Shown here: positions 60,966 through 63,437 of the stretch, one piece after another
Numbering within the stretch: position 1 is the first letter of the stretch
Layout: each line of letters opens with the position of its first letter
NCBI GenBank assembly: GCA_944386755.1
Contig: CALXCF010000008.1
Coordinates: 1-63,437, forward strand
DNA length: 63,437 bases
Direction: 5' to 3'
DNA from: an uncultured Clostridia bacterium
Lineage (GTDB): Bacteria; Bacillota; Clostridia; TANB77; CAG-508
Program-made: the position numbers and the translations under genes
Notes under the pieces: model-generated
Database searches by the model: none
What the model was told of the DNA's origin: nothing
Seen by the model: only the letters and a program-made list of their open reading frames with translations

Positions 60966-62159
60966 GTGAACATGAAAGGAAAAAGAGACAAAAATTTGAG
61001 AAATAGAGGAATAACATTAATAGCATTAGTAATTACAATTATCGTGTTATTAATTTTAGCAGGAGTAAGTATAGCGACATTAACAGGAGAAAATGGAATA
61101 ATTACACAAGCAACTGAAGCAAAAGAACAAACAGAGAAAGAGTCAAAAAAAGAACAAAAAAGATTAGCACAATTAGAAGCAACTATGAACTCAGAAGAAA
61201 CAGAATATAAGGGTGTAAAAATTCCTGCATACTGTGCTCCAACTAGAATAGAAGGAGAAAGTACAATAGATGAAGGTCTTGCTATAATTGATAAAAATGG
61301 TAATGAATGGATATGGATTGAAGTTCCAAAATCAATTTATGTAACAGCAACATCTAATACAGATTACGCAAATATTGAAAAGGACATGCAAAATTATGCA
61401 ATTGACTATAGACAAACAAGTGAAGAAACAACAAGTCAAGATTTTACAGATACATGGAGACTTGCAAATCAAGGATTCAAAAATGCGGACGATTATAATA
61501 ATTACAAAAATAATATGCTAAAAAGTGTTTATGATAATGGTGGATTTTATATAGGAAGATATGAGACTGGTACACAAACAGCAAGAACAAGTGAGTCAGA
61601 CTCTATAACCACACCAATTATTCAAGAGGGTGCATATCCTTATAATTTTGTAGAATGTAGTACAGCACAAAGTTTGTCTAATCAATTAGCAGTTGGAAAT
61701 AAAACAACTAGTTTGATGTTTGGAATTCAATGGGATTTGATTATGAAATTTCTAGAAGAAAAAGGAGCGAAAAGTCAAAGGGAATTAAAATCAGGTTCAG
61801 CATCTTGGGGAAATTACTATGATGCTAAATTTGATGTTACAGGAGTGCTTTATACAGCTAGTGCGAGTGTAGTAGGTTCAGGGATATGGACAGAAATCAA
61901 ATCTAGCTATACAAAACTAGATTCTACCAAGGTAATACTCACAACTGGTGCAACAGATAGAAATAAAGCTTTGAATATTTATGATTTAGCAGGAAATTTG
62001 AATGAGTGGACATTAGAAACTTTAACTTGGCAATGTCATAATGTTATGAGAGGAGGAAGGGCTGATGCATGGGGCGGTGGAGCTGGAGCACCTTGTGCAC
62101 ACCATGATTATTACAGTCCTACTTTGGAATACTGTGGTTTTCGTGTAGCTCTTTATTAA
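60966..62159 (+). CDS. Prepilin-type protein with FGE/C-type-lectin-like domain
   Basis: A 397-residue protein. The N terminus has a basic leader, then GITLIALVITIIVLLILAG, a type IV pilin-like methylation and membrane segment. Residues about 65-397 resemble the formylglycine-generating enzyme/sulfatase-modifying fold: NEWIWIEVP, GGFYIGRYE, and at the end NLNEWTLE, MRGGRADAWGGG and YCGFRVALY. This fold is used by many hypervariable displayed proteins. The GTG at 60966 lies eight bases after AAGGAGG; ATG 60972 is an alternative. Catalytic cysteines of true FGE are not evident, so display or binding is more likely than enzyme action. Confidence 0.75.
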   Translation: MNMKGKRDKNLRNRGITLIALVITIIVLLILAGVSIATLTGENGIITQATEAKEQTEKESKKEQKRLAQLEATMNSEETEYKGVKIPAYCAPTRIEGESTIDEGLAIIDKNGNEWIWIEVPKSIYVTATSNTDYANIEKDMQNYAIDYRQTSEETTSQDFTDTWRLANQGFKNADDYNNYKNNMLKSVYDNGGFYIGRYETGTQTARTSESDSITTPIIQEGAYPYNFVECSTAQSLSNQLAVGNKTTSLMFGIQWDLIMKFLEEKGAKSQRELKSGSASWGNYYDAKFDVTGVLYTASASVVGSGIWTEIKSSYTKLDSTKVILTTGATDRNKALNIYDLAGNLNEWTLETLTWQCHNVMRGGRADAWGGGAGAPCAHHDYYSPTLEYCGFRVALY

Positions 62160-62275
62160 TAACTTTTCTCCTCTTTGTAGACATGTCAATTCCTATATAC
62201 TACAGAATAGATGGTTCTAAATAGAATAAAAGAAACAAAAAAATTAACAAGAATGAGAAAAAATTAAAAAAACTA

Positions 62276-62303
62276 TTGAAAAATACAAAAAACATGATAT
62301 AAT
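62276..62303 (+). promoter_or_regulatory. Promoter of the ileS leader
   Basis: TTGAAA (62276-62281), 16 bases, TATAAT (62298-62303). Confidence 0.65.
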
Positions 62304-62324
62304 ATTTATCAATGTGAAAGAAAA

Positions 62325-62645
62325 AAACAAAAACAAGGACACGATAAATAACACAATAACTTAAAGAGAGCCAAAGGTTGCTGTGAATTTGGTAAGTAAA
62401 AATTATTTATTATCACCTATGTTGTTGCTAAACTGAAATTGTTAAATATTTAGCAAGCAAATATTTAAAACGAAATTACTAAATGCAAAAATAAGTTTAG
62501 CCGTAATCTTGCGTTAAAAGAAAAATGAGAGAACAAATTGCAATATAATCAATAAGATGAATATATAAATTTGTTAAAATAGGTGGTACCGCGGAATTAA
62601 AGCTATTTCGTCCTAATACAATAGGATTGGAATAGCTTTTTTGAT
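62325..62645 (+). promoter_or_regulatory. T-box leader of ileS
   Basis: The T-box AGGTGGTACCGCGG is at 62581-62594, followed by a terminator stem with AAGCTATTTC and its partner GGAATAGCTT (62600-62638) and TTTTTT. The stem I region begins near 62330. It should sense uncharged tRNA-Ile. Confidence 0.92.
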
Positions 62646-62647
62646 TT

Positions 62648-62679
62648 AAAACAAATAAAAATCAGCATCTTGCACATTT
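62648..62679 (+). repeat. Segment shared by both T-box leaders
   Basis: Matches 52473-52504 with one base change; see that entry. Confidence 0.85.
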
Positions 62680-62700
62680 TATTTAGAAGGAGGAAAATGT

Positions 62701-63437
62701 ATGTACAAAAAAGTAGAATTGCCAAAAGAAGGTTTTGTAGGAATTGAAAGACAAGTAGCAGAAGGGTGGAAGAAAAAAGACATCATAAAAAAGAACTTTG
62801 CTATGAATGAAGGAAAAAGATATTTTACATTTTATGATGGACCACCAACAGCAAATGGAAAGCCACATGTTGGACATATTGAAACAAGGGTAATCAAGGA
62901 CATTATCCCAAGATACAAAGTTATGAAAGGATATAAAGTTATCAGAAAAGCTGGATGGGATACACATGGATTACCAGTTGAACTTGAAATTGAAAAGAAA
63001 TTAGGAATTTCAGGTAAACAACAAATTGAAGAATATGGAGTAGAAAAGTTTGTTAAAGAATGTAAAGATAGTGTGTTCAATTATGTTCATATGTGGGAAG
63101 AAATGACAAATAAAGTTGGTTTCTGGGTTGATATGGAACATCCATATGTAACATATCACAATGAATATATTGAGTCTGTATGGTGGGCTTTAAAACAAAT
63201 GTGGGAAAAAGGTCTTTTATATGAAGGTCATAAAGTTATGCCATATTGCCCAAGATGTGGAACTGCTTTATCTTCACATGAAGTGGCTCAAGGATATAAA
63301 GATGTAAAAGATTTAACATGTATTGCTAAATTTAAAGTGCTTGATGGACAAAAATTTGATGATAATACATATATTTTAGCATGGACAACAACTCCATGGA
63401 CATTACCATCAAACTTAGCACTTTGTGTTAATAAATC
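62701..63437 (+). CDS. ileS: Isoleucyl-tRNA synthetase, N-terminal part
   Basis: The first 245 residues of a class I synthetase; the gene runs off the right edge. [21 protein letters not shown] holds the HIGH motif (PHVGH, about 54-58), and [18 protein letters not shown] and the zinc-type [16 protein letters not shown] are typical of the IleS form found in many clostridia. The ATG follows GAAGGAGGAAAA. The T-box upstream supports the call. Confidence 0.96.
   Translation, partial: MYKKVELPKEGFVGIERQVAEGWKKKDIIKKNFAMNEGKRYFTFYDGPPTANGKPHVGHIETRVIKDIIPRYKVMKGYKVIRKAGWDTHGLPVELEIEKKLGISGKQQIEEYGVEKFVKECKDSVFNYVHMWEEMTNKVGFWVDMEHPYVTYHNEYIESVWWALKQMWEKGLLYEGHKVMPYCPRCGTALSSHEVAQGYKDVKDLTCIAKFKVLDGQKFDDNTYILAWTTTPWTLPSNLALCVNK

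Noticed and set aside
60966..62159. A complete diversity-generating retroelement
   Set aside because: Only a target-like protein is seen; no reverse transcriptase or template repeat lies in the window.
1..63437. CRISPR array, prophage, rRNA or tRNA genes
   Set aside because: No regularly spaced direct repeats, no phage structural genes and no tRNA cloverleaf or rRNA sequence were recognised in the window.

Overview
The window comes from a low-GC, endospore-forming Firmicute, most likely an uncultured gut Clostridia lineage. The evidence is the A/T-rich codon use, strong AGGAGG-type ribosome sites, T-box leaders, a spoIIA-spoIID-spoIIQ block, spoIIP, dipicolinate synthase B, a CwlJ/GerQ pair, and Pta-Ack fermentation genes. 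No rRNA or tRNA gene was seen.

Layout. 1-73 is the 3' end of a group II intron. 202-24100 is a large surface-glycan island: a nucleotide-sugar 4,6-dehydratase, aminotransferase and phosphoglycosyl transferase start a lipid-linked glycan; GNAT, FemAB-like and CapK-like enzymes probably decorate it; GT2 and GT4 transferases, a polymerase, a flippase, a pyruvyl transferase and an FrhB-like protein extend, modify and export it; a Wzz-like protein, a BY-kinase and a PHP phosphatase control it. Inside the island lies a surface-protein module: an LRR protein ending in a dockerin, a wall- or membrane-anchored cohesin-like protein, a small sortase substrate and a class D sortase. 24184-42875 holds glmM, spoIIP, LiaF/DUF4097 envelope proteins, a DNA-repair pair, cwlJ-gerQ, a GH25-LysM lysozyme, a PBECR-like nuclease, a structured small RNA, dpaB, a thioredoxin reductase-like gene, an RluD-type gene and trmB. 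43017-52131 holds pta-ackA-ackA, lexA and a heterodimeric ABC exporter. 52233-63437 holds a T-box and valS, a REP-type transposase, the early forespore operon and its engulfment partners, a pilin/FGE-like protein, and a T-box with the start of ileS.

The most striking signal is a recoding pattern. Five genes (capK-like, spoIIP, cwlJ, the PBECR-like nuclease and the second ABC exporter subunit) are each interrupted by a +1 frame change. At every one of the six break points the last zero-frame codon is CGG, and reading resumes at the overlapping GGN (Gly) codon. I found only one other in-frame CGG in all the coding sequence (52125), two codons before the end of the ABC gene, where a +1 step meets a stop at once. 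Out-of-frame CGG is common in the same genes. This looks like CGG being an unassigned or four-base (CGGN to Gly) codon, or a systematic single-C insertion artefact.

Dispersed palindromic repeats with a GGGACGnnC core sit between many genes and sometimes supply the last codons of the gene before them. One subfamily flanks the REP-type transposase, whose start codon appears to be ATA.
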